Shown here piece after piece: positions 48,258 through 58,978 of a DNA stretch of 64,000 nt. A program made the translations under genes and the position numbers. Each line of letters starts with the position of its first letter. The stretch's first letter is position 1. This DNA is from Berberis thunbergii (lineage: Eukaryota > Streptophyta > Magnoliopsida > Ranunculales > Berberidaceae): assembly GCA_003290165.1 (NCBI GenBank), contig QNQO01000199.1, positions 372,001-436,000 on the forward strand. Direction: 5' to 3'. The notes under the pieces are model-generated. The model was not told where the DNA came from. It was given only the letters and a program-made list of their open reading frames with translations, and did not search any database.

Positions 48258-48725
48258 TGTTGGGAGATTTGGAAAGAACTGGAACTTAAGAAAGACTAAT
48301 TTTATTAATCTCTGAAAAGTCTCTTACAACTTCACACCCTTATTATGCTCACAACACTCACTACTACACTTGAGTTTGTTTGCTCCTTTATGCGTACACC
48401 TCACAACCTCTCCCCTATTTATAGTAGTTCTAAGGAGGTGGGAGAATTCTAGAGAAGCAATCTCAACCACACATTTTTGCTTCTCTAGAACTCTCTCAAA
48501 TGTCTAGAGTATTATAAGGGTGTAGAATTCTCTAGACATTGAACCATCTAGAAAATACCCATGATATTCTAGATAATGGGTTTGGACTTTAACTTTTGGA
48601 CTTTAGGCTTTAAACATTTGTGCTATTACTGAGGATTTTCACAGCCAATTGTGCTTTAAACTTTTGTGCCATTAATGAGGACTTTAGACTTTAACATTTG
48701 TGCTTTAAACATTTGTGCTATTACA
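48258..48725 (-). repeat. Copia 5' LTR, expanded
   Basis: 468 bp, about 80 bp longer than its partner. The extra length is at the outer end (48644-48725), where TTTAAACATTTGTGCTATTA and close variants recur three times, as if part of the LTR end had been tandemly duplicated. Confidence 0.85.
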
Positions 48726-48730
48726 GAAAA

Positions 48731-49474
48731 TTACTTAACAATGCATCATTGCTTACGTGCTTTGGTTGACAGCCAATTGGATCTACACAAGAAATCTTCT
48801 GAGTAGGAATTTGATATTCTTGTTGTAATCCCACCAATGCCAAGCTACCTTCCCTGTTGAAATACATTGGATTAATCAGAGAGGAACCACGAAGTCTCAC
48901 TGGTTCAGATACGAAATTCCTGCCATCTACAAAATCCCGATTCCTTTCCACATTGCCAAGATTAGTCCTAATTGACGAACAATCATTCAAAGGAAATCCA
49001 AACGAGTCATGTGGGAATTGTCAAACCATAGGTAAAACCTCCAAATGATCACTAATACCCATTCTACTCATTTTCTTTCCAAGCTGTGTAATGCTACATT
49101 ATTTCCCAAAAATGAATCATCTGTTGATTTTGACTCGAATGACATCAAATGGAGTCTTGTGTAGTTTTGGGTGATCTGATGACATCAAATGGAGATGGAG
49201 GAGTAGGAGATCCATCATCAGAAGAAGAGGAAAGCCAACTAGAAAATGAACTCGAAGATGAGTCGTGAGACTGCAAATGGTATCCACTAACAGGGGAGCC
49301 TCGAGAAATACACTCGTTAGGACACAATGGGTTATATCCATCAATCACCCCACCATGGTTTTGCATCAAACCATGACAACTACCACCAACATTACCGTGA
49401 AGATGATGTTGTTGACTGATGGAGGATGTTACATGAGTGATTTCGTCCAACAACATATCAAATTCATCACTCAT
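48731..49474 (-). pseudogene. Pumilio exon 1, 5' half
   Basis: The start codon at 49474-49472 gives MSDEFDMLLDEI, followed by a His/Gly/Ser-rich region (SSSSSFSSWLSSSSDDGSPT) and FDVIRSPKTTQDS, typical of the disordered N-terminal half of this PUF subfamily. After two frame changes the region reads SFESKSTDDSFLGNN, then MSRMGISDHLE, then DSFGFPLNDCSS. From 48990 the frame is open to 48731, where the Copia target duplication GAAAA begins. Confidence 0.8.
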
Positions 49475-49798
49475 ATTCCTCTTTTCTATATATAGTTCAA
49501 TCAAACAGAGACAACCAAAGCAAATAAATACACAAAAGAAATTAAAACCCAAGATCAAATGCCCAAATCACATATTGATTGAGAGAGACAAAAAATCGAA
49601 AACCCAGAAAAGATTTACCATTTTTTTTTGTAGTGAGGATGATCTGAGAATGTTTGCAATTCAGATGCACTTTAATCAATCTATCAGTTTTTTCTGTAGA
49701 GGATTTGGTTTTGGGTTTCGTTTTTAGAGGATTCAAGAAAAAGAAGGAATGGGTATATCTCATTGACAGTAGATGTAGTGTAGAAGAGCAATGCTACA
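49475..49798. other. Former 5' flank of the Pumilio pseudogene
   Basis: Contains purine and T runs (49621-49630). No clear promoter motif was picked out. A MITE begins at its outer end. Confidence 0.35.
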
Positions 49799-49933
49799 CA
49801 GCCCGCTCGATGGCCTTTTTTGACAGCCTTGGGCTCTTTAAAACACTTTTTTGAGAATGTGGTTAAAAAAGGGGGCAAAATTGTATTTTTGCCCCCCCCC
49901 AAGGCTGTCAAAAAAGGCCATCACAACGGGCTG
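49799..49933. mobile_element. Small palindromic MITE
   Basis: About 135 bp. The left arm CAGCCCGCTCGATGGCC continues into TTTTTTGACAGCCTTGGG; the right arm is its near-perfect reverse complement (CCCAAGGCTGTCAAAAAAGG, then CCATCACAACGGGCTG). The loop contains a poly-C run. The target duplication is unclear. Confidence 0.75.
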
Positions 49934-50080
49934 CCTAGAATTATACAGTGTAGAAATACACACAAGTTGACGCCATCAAAAGGAGAAAGAGGCATTGAGC
50001 AAGATAGAGACGGACACACACACTAACCACTACTTACTGTTCACTGAGGAGAGAAAATGTATAGATTTTTATTTAAAGCA

Positions 50081-50260
50081 GTTCTACATGGCGAGGAAAC
50101 GAGCGAGGGGAGGGATGTGGCGGGTTGGGGACCGTTCACCTCCCTCGAGATGCGCACTCAAAAATCAACGACACGCATCCCGAGGGAAGTGCACGGTCCC
50201 CACCCCGCCACCTCCCTCCCCTCGATCGTTTCCTCGCCCACTTCCTCGACATTTAGAATT
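50081..50260. repeat. GC-rich hairpin element, copy 3
   Basis: Arms GGCGAGGAAACGAGCGAGGG ... CCCTCGATCGTTTCCTCGCC and GGGGACCGTTCACCTCCCTC ... GAGGGAAGTGCACGGTCCCC. The right end CCTCGACATTTAGAATT is the family terminal motif. Confidence 0.85.
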
Positions 50261-50318
50261 TTTGTTTTATTTAACAGGAAAAAAACAAGGCCCTCTCTTT
50301 TTTCACAAAAAAAAAATT

Positions 50319-50434
50319 GTGAAATTCTAGGGGGCGAGGGAGGCCCCTCACCGCCCACCCTCCTTGGGATGTGCACTCTTGCTCATCTCGAGGAGGGTGG
50401 GCGGTGGAGGGTTTCCCTCGCTCCCTAGAATCAC
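50319..50434. repeat. GC-rich hairpin element, copy 4 (short variant)
   Basis: About 116 bp. Ends GTGAAATTCTAGGG and CCCTAGAATCAC; inner arms CCGCCCACCCTCCTTGGG and GAGGAGGGTGGGCGG. It has the same architecture as the other copies but a different inner sequence. Confidence 0.7.
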
Positions 50435-50587
50435 TCAAACAAATTTGATGTGCAAGCATACTCCTAATCAAATCCTCCACGTTAAGGAAAGATGTTCAAA
50501 CAAATCAAATGGAAGTGGAAAATAAGAGCCATTAATCAAAGATTTTCTCTTTTAGAAACATCCATGGCTAGAAGATAAGAAATGACT

Positions 50588-50715
50588 TTTTTTAAAATTA
50601 TTTTTTTTATCCCTTAACCCCTCCCACCCCAGATGTCGCTAGATGGGATCGACCCTGTGATCTAGGAATACTATCTGCCACTAGTCAACCAAAGAACCAT
50701 CAAACCTTTGGCGAT
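50588..50715 (-). mobile_element. SINE-like sequence
   Basis: On minus, a B-box-like GGGTCGATCCC lies about 50 bp after GGTTTGATGGTTCTTTGGTT. The sequence then runs to a purine/A-rich end (GGGATAAAAAAAATAA). This is similar in layout to the SINE at 20281-20427. The A box is weak. Confidence 0.4.
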
Positions 50716-50936
50716 AACAAATGACTCTAAAAGCGGGGCTAGAAGGTAAGCCAAAAATGACTTGTACATGTTATATAATTCTTCTTTAAAGGGAAATTTT
50801 ATCGGGACATTTTTTCTTCCCATGATGCACAACTTATATTAAGCCCAGCACCATCACATCGCATTACTAAAAGTAAATAGGCACGGTTGTGAATATCTTT
50901 TATGAGATCAAGTTTTCTATTTTACTAAATAATAAT

Positions 50937-51620
50937 TGATGTAGTCGTTTTCGTTCCCTGCTCTGACCTGTTCCCACTAACATGCTTGACATGCACAAGT
51001 AGCACACGTGAGCCACATACCATCGTGGGGTGGCCGATGGCGCTCCGATGCTAAAGTCAGACAAGGCTCTGAGGAAGGTGTAATGCTAACGGGGATTTTG
51101 TAGCGCACCTTAGCTTACCAACCTCATGTCTTATTTATAGTGCAAGGAGTCCGGGTTAACTAGGTCATCATATGTGTAGATTAGGGAGGAGATCTTCATG
51201 GAGACTTCTCTCTAATTAGAAGTCGTGTTGTAGGAGGGAAGTCTCTTGTTAGCTCCGTGCTCCAAGATACATGGGAGATAGTTCCTAATTCGAGAGCATT
51301 CCGTGGAGGGGAGCTTCCCTGTGTGGAAGATACTCTGGTGTTTGCTTCATAGTTGTAAGCAAATAGCATTTGTGGTTGCTCGTCTGAATCAAATCTTTGA
51401 GATACTAGCCTGAAAAGGGCTTACAGGTATCGTGGATAGCTTTGAGACGTGTGGGCCTAGCGTGCTGTGAGAGTTCAAGCTCGCCTGGTAGGCTGAAGTT
51501 GAGTGGGCTGAGAACTGCTCGGGTTGGATCCGTATTGGGTTGTTGCTTGAACCCGTGGATCCTCGAAATCATCATGATACGTGTACGACTCATGGGTGTG
51601 ATTGTTTTTATGTATCATCA
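50937..51620 (-). repeat. 3' LTR of the antisense-ORF element
   Basis: 684 bp, collinear with 55660-56335. It includes ATACTCTGGTGTTTGCTTC and the end GTTTTTATGTATCATCA. Confidence 0.88.
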
Positions 51621-51874
51621 GCTACTCCCCCGAGTTAGTAGGTCGTCACATCGGTTTGCTAAGTTGTATCTGGAAGGGATGTGTCGCTCATGATGAATGA
51701 ATCTGAATCGTTGCTTGAGCCGCGCGTTGCATTAATTGAACGTGCGTTGGTTTGGCGAAAAAGAGGCGAGAACACATCGCCTATATAGGTCATATGCAGT
51801 GCAGCTTCTCATTCTTCTACTTTTCTTACTTTCGAAGATATCGTTCTGATTAGAAGAGTTTGTTCGTCTTCCCC

Positions 51875-53466
51875 ATGGCCCGAGAAGATCTTCTTGATGA
51901 TGTTGTCTTGGCTAATGGCCTAGAGTTTGAAGACAGGTTGTTGTCTGTACCTAGTATTGCCGAAATCCGTACTAGGTTTGGAGTCCCCGAGGATTTGCCA
52001 TTGTACCTTCTAACGAGTAACAAGACGCTAATGTCGCCTCATGATGGTCTTATCTGTTTACATCGGGGATGCTTCAAAATGGAGTGTGTTTCCCGGTTCT
52101 AGATGTGATATGGGAATTCTTGAATCTGCTAAGGATTCCCCCAGCTCAGTTGGTATCCGACGGATACAAGGTTATCCTCATGATCCTGCTCCGTGCTAAG
52201 GATGTCAGCGTTAACATGACACCGCGGGTAATCCAGTTGCTTACCGCTTATCGATTGTAGAGCAATGTTGTCTATAAGTTGAGGGCGCCGAAGTGTTTCG
52301 GTAGACTGCCTGATGACTTCAAGTTTTGGCAGAAGTTTTGTTTCTTGGCCCTTGCAGATTTGAAGTATTTATGATGAAAGTGTTGTCCGCTCGAATGATA
52401 GTTCAGACATCTTCGTAAATTCGACTCTTTTCTTGCAATTTTTATGTGCTTGACGATAGATTGACTAACCATTGCTCATGTTCTTCTTTAGCTTTTATGT
52501 ATTTGACGATAGATTGACTAACCATTGCATTATCTTACTTCTACAGTCAGACACGCTCCACACCCTGAGGAGGATTCGCTTGAAGGGTGTATGGATAAGG
52601 GTTTGAAGTACCTTATGCTGGGTATGTCTCATATGAGCCATGGGGCCGTTGCTGAAAAGAAATTTGAGGTGGCTAGTGAGAGAGTGTACACCTTGGAATG
52701 TGTCTTCTCGCATGTGCAGAAGCTGTACTCTGATGCACTTAATGAAATTAAGCGGCTTAAGAAGCAGACAAAAAATATGCGGTTGGATCAATCAATTGTG
52801 GCCGCTGAGGTTCAGAGAGCTCGTCTGGAGGACCTTGAGCAAAAATTGACAGAGGTAGTATCCGAGAGGGATGGACTCAGGCAAGAGTTGACCCGGATAG
52901 GTTGAGAAGTCGAGGTTGCGCAGGAGGCTGCGGTAAAAAAAAGTTCTGAGTTGCATCCTTTGCTGAAGAGAGTGCTTTAAGGGAAGTTGGTTGAGCCGCT
53001 GAGAAGCAACAGTTGGAATCCGATGTGGATTTCTATGCTTGAGAAGCTAGGAAAGTCGAAAACTAGCTGACGCTGGGGTGTCATGAACTCGCTGCTTGTG
53101 GAGAATTGTCTTGCCACATAGCAGTCTCAAGTTGATGCGCTGACTGGTAAGTTGGAGCTGCTAGAGCGCGAACTTATTGATGCGAAGGTGTGAGAGGAAG
53201 AGTTTCTCCAGGAACAAGGCAAATGTGAGTTTCGCTAGGTCGTACATGGCTGGCTAGAGTTGTTGTCGCCGATGAAGGAGGAGCATTCGAAGTGGGACCT
53301 TGATCGTTATAAGAAGATTTCATATGTAGACTTGTCTGTCGCTTTTGCGTCGTTGGACGAGGAGGATGATTCGGTCCCTTTCTAGGTCGAAACGCATATG
53401 GATTCAACTTTCGCCCCTGTTTCTACTAGGCTTAACTCTTCTGTTTCCGCGCCTTCTCCTGATTAG
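51875..53466 (+). pseudogene. Antisense ORF resembling Transposase_28 / putative gypsy-type protein
   Basis: Plus strand, opposite to the LTRs. It starts MAREDLLDDVVLANGLEF. The segment CFKMECV (then a frameshift near 52090) FPVLDVIWEFLNLLRIPPAQL and DGYKVILMILLRAKD resembles the plant putative-gypsy-type (Transposase_28) domain. Stops at 52258 and later follow. From 52525 an open stretch of 126 codons has heptad-like, Glu/Lys/Arg-rich sequence (LDQSIVAAEVQRARLEDLEQ), probably coiled coil. A final stretch (DRYKKISYVDLSVAFASLDE) ends at TAG 53466. Function in intact elements is unknown; the name transposase is historical. Several stops make this copy a pseudogene. Confidence 0.6.
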
Positions 53467-53869
53467 GAGCGATTTTGTGTGCTTATACTCTTTTTGTATT
53501 GACCATTAATGAAACAGAGTTATCTGTTTTACGCCTTTTGTCTCTATTGTATGCTTTTCCGTTTTGCCTCATCGTCTTGCTTTGGCATAAACTAGTTGAA
53601 TCAATAAGACGTTTGACTGGTCTGTCTGCGGTAGAAGGTTTGACCGCTTTGTATTGTGAATGATTTGGGTCATTACTTGTTTGCGTACTAGTCGGCTGCA
53701 GCTGTTGCCTTGGGCGAGCTGTGGTGGCCGAGTGTTTGGCATGAGTGGCATTTTCCAATGTTAGGATGCCAATTCGTTTGGGCGTGAATGTGCTGACTTG
53801 GCTAGATTTATATTTGCGTCCGCTGGTTGAGAGGGGTAGCGGAGGCCGTTGTGGCGAGCTGCTTGAGAC

Positions 53870-54540
53870 TCCCACCATCTGAATCATTTATGACCGATTA
53901 AGGAGGACGTCAGATTCGAAGAGTAAGGGTTTGGCGATCAGGCTGAAGAGCGTGGTACCGTGGCAAGCTGTCAGAATCAATTCGGGACTGACTAGGCTTC
54001 CACCATCTAAATCATTTATGACCGACAAATTTAAGGAGTAAGGGCTTGGCGACCAGGTTGAAGAGCAGTGGTCCTGTGGCAAGCAGTCAAAATCAGTTTG
54101 GGACTGATTAGGCTTCCACCATTCAAATCATTTATGATCGATCATGGTGGACGACAGATACGGGAAGTATGGGTTTGGCAACCAAGCTGAAGAGTAGTAG
54201 TCCCGTGGCATGCCATCAAAATCAGTTCAAGACTGACTAAGCTTCCACCTTTCGAACCGTCGACGCCCTCCCTGCACGGTGGGGGCTACGAATTCGAGAG
54301 GGTTTGGTGATCATGCTGAAAAGCAATGGTCCCGTGGTAAGCCGTCATAATTAGTTCAGGACTAATTAGGCTTCTAGCATCTAAATTATCTACACCTAAG
54401 TGCACCAGGCTACAAACTTGGGAGTGTTTCGGCGACCGCGCTGAAAAATGGTAGTCCTGTGGTGAGTTGTTAAAATCAGTTCGGGATTAATTGGGCTCCC
54501 ACCTTCTAGACTTTTTATACCCTTACATTGGGGCTACAAG
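53870..54540. repeat. Tandem repeats, block 1
   Basis: About five diverged units of roughly 115-130 bp, each with a core like GGCTTCCACCATCTAAATC, TTTGGCGACCAGGCTGAAGA and CAGTTCGGGACTGACTAGGC. Confidence 0.8.
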
Positions 54541-55080
54541 TCAAGGGTTTGATCAGAAGCTTTCGTCGCTAGTCGTCACAAGCTAGGCTTACCTGATTAG
54601 GTTCAGTGATCACTGTCCTCAAAGAGGACAATGATCCATGGCAAGTTGTTGTCACCAGGCATGATAGCACTGATTAGACTCCCACTTCCTCAGCCGTTGC
54701 GACTCGTGCGTAGCGGATTAGGCTTTGGGCACCAGAAGTCATTGTCATCAATCGTGAACTGACTAAGCTTACCTGGCTGATTCAGCGATCATTGAGAGTA
54801 ATGATCCCTTGGCGAGTCGTCGTCATCAGCGGACAAACGCTGACTAGATTCCCACTTCCTCAGCTGTCGTGACCCACATGGAGCGGATAAGGCTTTGGGC
54901 ACCAGAAGACCTCGTCATCAGTCACAAACTGAATAAGCTTACCTGGCTGATTCGGCAATCATTGAGAGTAATGATCCCTTGGCGAGTTGTCGTCATCAGT
55001 GAACAAGCACTGACTAGACTCCCACTTCCTCAACCGTCGTGACCAGCACAGAACAGATTAGATGTCAGGATGAACAAGAA
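54541..55080. repeat. Tandem repeats, block 2
   Basis: About three units of roughly 175 bp with CTTACCTGGCTGATTCAGCG, ATTGAGAGTAATGATCCCTT and GACTAGACTCCCACTTCCTC. Some short motifs are shared with block 1 (CTGACTAGACT/GCTTCCAC), suggesting common ancestry. Confidence 0.8.
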
Positions 55081-55659
55081 GCTATCGTCATCAGTCATGG
55101 CTGACTAAGTTTGCCTGGTTTGAAAGGAGGTTCCGCCTGCTAAGGGGCATGTGAACCTGATCCATCTGTGTGGCACATGGTGTGAAAGAAGTTACCTTAA
55201 ACCGACTAGTGATCTGCAGGTACGATCTGTATGCCAGGGTTGACTATGATCTTCTGGTGCTTGTGCCATGCATGCGACAGGGTGTTGTTTGATTATCAGG
55301 CTGGGCCCATGGGCCCGCAGAGGAAGGGCTAGGGTTTGCTGCACGGTGCGTTGTGTGCACAGCGTAGATTGCGCAGTGACATGTGTATAGCGCAGGTTGT
55401 GTGACGGTTGAGTATCGGTTACCCCCTCTCAATTGATGGGGTCTACCGTTACTGCCGTCTGAACAAGGGCGTGAGTTGGCTGCCCGTGCGTGACAGGAAC
55501 TGCTGAAAGAGGCGGTGTAGGGACAACTTGAGGGTTGGATGTGTCCCCTGGTTCTCTATTGTTGCTTGACCTGGTGGTCACCATCTCTTTGAGTTTTGGT
55601 AGGAGACGACACTTAGTTTAAAATTAAGAACTATGTCGTCCCCATGGACGCAACGAAAC

Positions 55660-56335
55660 TGATGTGGTCATTTTTTGCTTCCTGCTCTAACCTATTCCTG
55701 CTGACCTGTTTGACCTGCACAAGTAGCACACGTGAGCCACAGACCACCGTGGGGTGGCCGATGACACTCCGATGCTAAAGTCAGACAAGGCTATGAAATA
55801 GGTGTAATGTTGTAAAAAGGAATTTGTAGCGTACCTTAGCTTACCAACCTCATGTCTTATTTATAGTATAAGGAGTCCTGGGTTAACCAGGCCATCGTAG
55901 GCATAAATTAGGGAGGAGATCTTTGTGGAGACCCCTCTATAATTAGGAGTCGTGTTGTACGAGGGAAGTTTCTTGTTAGCTCCGTGCTCCTAGATACGCA
56001 GGAAATAGTTCCCAACCCGAGAGCATTCCGTGGAGGGGAGTTTCCCTATGTGGAAGATACTCTGGTATTTGCTTTCTAGTTGGAAGCAAAGAGAAGCTAC
56101 GGTTGCCTGTCCGAAATAGATCCACGAGATACTTGCTTGAAAAGGGTTTACGCGTATCGTAGATAGTTGTTAGATGTATGGGCCTAGCGTGTTGTGAGAG
56201 TCTGGGATAGGCTGATAGGCTGAAGTTGAGCGGGCTGAGAACCGCTCGGGCTGGATCCGTATTGGGCCCGTGGTTTCTCGAGATCATCATGACACGTGTA
56301 CGACTCAGGGATGTGACCGTTTTTATGTATCATCA
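55660..56335 (-). repeat. 5' LTR of the antisense-ORF element
   Basis: 676 bp. It differs from its partner by numerous substitutions and a few small deletions, for example a missing stretch after ATTGGG near 56270. Confidence 0.88.
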
Positions 56336-56367
56336 ATAATAATAACATTATTATCTGCATTTGCATT

Positions 56368-56375
56368 TGTCATTG

Positions 56376-56463
<88 letters not shown>
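56368..56463. repeat. (ATT)n microsatellite
   Basis: About 95 bp of nearly pure ATT units with one interruption, starting 28 bp after the outer edge of the 5' LTR. Confidence 0.95.
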
Positions 56464-56465
<2 letters not shown>

Positions 56466-58978
56466 ATTTAGTTTTAAAAAAACATGTATCATAGACTATG
56501 TTTGCTTCACAAAAAATCTGATGCAAATTAGCCTCTAAAAAGTTTAATTAGTCACTTGCATATGAACAAGGCAATAGGCATGGCAACGGGGCAAGTCTGG
56601 TTAGAGTATGCGCAGATCGACTTGTATCCGATCCAATAAGGAAAAATGTTCAATCCCATAATACGACGAATTATCAATAATCAAATCAATATCCATTTAT
56701 TACTTTCTTGGACATCCGATACGACAATCTAATCCATAACTTTTTTTATTTGTTAACTATCTTTTTAGAATTGTTATACATTATGAACCACGTATATACA
56801 TGCCATGCGTTCAATACTTGTAGAAAATATAAAATATAAATTACATGATATGAAACCGGACCAGATTATTATTTAATCGAATATGCTCACATCCATGTTT
56901 ACTCCATTAAGTTAGCGGATTAGGATCATATTGGATTATCGAGTTCAACACTAAATCCATTGGACTTAGATCGGATTCAGATTAAAATTTGATTGATATA
57001 GGTATTCCTCCAGTATGTAACTTTTAAGAGTTTTGTCTTTTTATAGAAGTATAAGTTCATTTTTGTTTGTTTCTACTCAATGTGGGATTAAAACAATTAC
57101 AAAACCTTATGTTTTCAATGGTGGTATCTCATTTCCTTGCTTCCTTAATAACCTGAGACAAAATCTCACAATATTATGCACAATTGTGTATAATATTTTG
57201 TTCTCGGTTTAGGTCTGATTATGAACACTAGGAACCTGAACCGAAACCGTCCCTCTAACCAATTTTAGACCCAAACCATTATGGGGTCTGTGCAAGTACC
57301 CATCAATTCGAGCCAAAATGCCATGCCTACAAGGCAAAACATGATGTGAAATACCTTAAATATATTTTCCAAACTTCCAAACCCAATGAAGTTTGGTTTG
57401 CACTTTTAAAGTCTACCCTCCCCATTTGTCAAGCTGAGAAGGTGCTCATGGACTATTGGTTGTGAGACTAGTTTAAAGGCGTTGTAATTAATGGGTTAAG
57501 TCTACCGTATAATAATAAATAAATAAATAAAGAGAAAAAGAAGTTGTTAGGTACACCAACATTTTCTTCTAAATACCACTATGCCTGATGTGTTAGATTT
57601 TTTTTAGTTCATGCCACCACATTTCTCTTTGTACCACCTGCCAAGAAAACAAATGTTCCAACGAGTTTCAGTACTGGAAAACTCAAATGCTCTCTTGTTT
57701 AAATGTGATTTCAACTATTTCAAACCATTTCTTAGGTCCCCTTGTTTGAGTTGGCGTGTTTGATTAGGAAACTTGTTTACTTTGAAGGTTGCTTGAGAGT
57801 GATTGGAAGGTTGAAGATAAACTTGAAGACGAAGCCTTTTGTGGGCGTTCCAACAATTTTGAAGATGAAAGAAGTTGGTAGTAGATGGAGATGGTTGTTT
57901 GAAGATGGAGGTGATTTGGGTTGAAGATGGCGATGATTTGGCTCGGGTTGACACAAAATCATATCTAAGCGAGTGTCCAAAAAGGACATACGTAAACCTC
58001 GACAGGGGAGCTATTATTTGCATTCACATTTTCTTTTTCCAAACCCACAAAAAACATTTTACTTTTCCTCCAAAAAAAATTACACACACCCACTTACAAA
58101 AAGGTCAAAGTCCCTGAGAAGTCAAAGTTTTTTGCAAAAAGATTGAGTTTTAGATAGAGAAAAAGTTTCAATAAGATTTCCTCTGAAAAAACCCTTCTCC
58201 AAAATAGCCATCCTGCCTAGTCCAAATCCATTATCTTGCTCCATTGTTCTTCAATTTGTTGAAGAGTTTCCCACTTGCTTTCTCTCTATGTGAAGGGGGT
58301 TTCAATGGGGTTTTTCTACTCCAAATCGATGCAATTCCTTTCTCATTTTGTCCATTCTTTACTCTCTTGGTATAAATCGACTAATTCAAGGGTTCCATTG
58401 ACTGAATTAGTGAAAAGGACCACATGGAACATTTTCCTAACTCGAATGAAGCTTTTAACTCTCACAATTCATGATGACCCTCCAACAAGCGTTATAAGAA
58501 TCATCTTCCAAGTATTTTTCTTCTCCGATCCATAAGCTCTCTCTTCTATCAAATTCTTACAGTAATTTTTGTTTGAACCTGAAATGATTCAGTGTAGATG
58601 ATGATTTTCAGATTCATTAACAAAAGGATGGTAGGCATCTAATATGTTCTCTCAAATCTCTCTTTCTCCCCCCTATATATATATCTTCTCCATGTGAGCT
58701 TTAAACCTGTACGCCTACAATACAAATTGCATGGTAGGCACAAGTTGTAAATAATTATCATGCTACAATAACTTGATTTGACAGTCTGAATTTTGAACTA
58801 TTGCCTATCATCCAAATTCATGGTAGATGGTAGGTACATGTTTGAAAGACCTGGAATATGGCAGACAATCAGAGTAGTACTTGTACTCTGATGCCTACCA
58901 GATATATGCACTATGAGATGCATAGACATTGCATGCTATCCGCTTCCAAATTTCATGTTATTTAAAGAGTGAGGTTAG
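56464..58978. other. No gene recognised
   Basis: AT-rich. Short ORFs at 57715-58117 lie on both strands and 58275-58535 on plus, without family resemblance. The stretch 58200-58560 is coding-like in base composition but unassigned. Confidence 0.35.

Larger units (their letters stand above)
33305..48725 (-). mobile_element. Complete Ty1/copia retrotransposon, itself split by a CACTA element
   Basis: LTRs at 33305-33692 and 48258-48725; target duplication GAAAA at 33300-33304 and 48726-48730. Minus orientation is shown by the initiator-Met-type primer-binding site at 48241-48257 (TGGTATCAGAGCC on minus), the polypurine tract GATGAGGGGGAG at 33693-33710, and a TATA box (CTATAAATAGGGG) in each LTR on minus. 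Without the 10.3-kb CACTA the element would be about 5.1 kb, normal for Copia. gag, protease, integrase, RT and RNase H follow in Copia order. Stops and frameshifts make it non-autonomous. It interrupts exon 1 of the Pumilio gene. Confidence 0.93.
22738..49474 (-). pseudogene. Pumilio/PUF-repeat RNA-binding protein pseudogene, split by transposons
   Basis: Minus-strand gene whose intact relatives (plant APUM proteins of the APUM8/9/12 type) bind 3' UTRs of mRNAs with eight PUF repeats. Inferred exons: 49474-48731 plus 33299-32528 (one original exon, split by Copia), 32429-32267, 24479-24316, 23203-22945 and 22845-22738; introns follow GT-AG and phases match. Repeats are seen in order: GCRFLQQ, NYLVQK, TVQKL, NHVILYC, a disrupted fifth, NYVIQY, SNVVETC and NYVIQS. 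Disabling changes include frameshifts near 49150 and 49050, a TGA near 49018, a TAA and a TGA in 33299-33100, a TGA before the RLNLLYQ stretch (about 33085), a TGA in exon 3, and an out-of-frame start to the last exon. It ends RTSLKK then TAA. Confidence 0.88.
50937..56335 (-). mobile_element. Non-autonomous LTR element with an antisense ORF (Tat-like layout)
   Basis: LTRs at 50937-51620 and 55660-56335, both TGATGT...ATCATCA, with a perfect 5-bp duplication ATAAT (50932-50936, 56336-56340). Minus orientation is indicated by a TATA box on minus in each LTR (CTATAAATAAG) and a purine tract (CTCGGGGGAGTAGC on minus) beside the left LTR, which is thus the 3' LTR. There is no gag or pol. The interior holds a single decayed ORF on the plus strand next to the 3' LTR and two blocks of tandem repeats. 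Tat-lineage gypsy elements are known to carry extra antisense ORFs in this position. Confidence 0.85.

Noticed and set aside
52495..52791. Minus-strand ORF opposite the coiled-coil ORF
   Set aside because: Shadow of the plus-strand coiled-coil reading; no family resemblance.
53870..55080. CRISPR-like array
   Set aside because: Plant DNA; units are diverged tandem repeats without regular spacers.
56270..56526. ORFs on both strands across the ATT repeat
   Set aside because: They are translations of the microsatellite (poly-Ile and poly-Asn).
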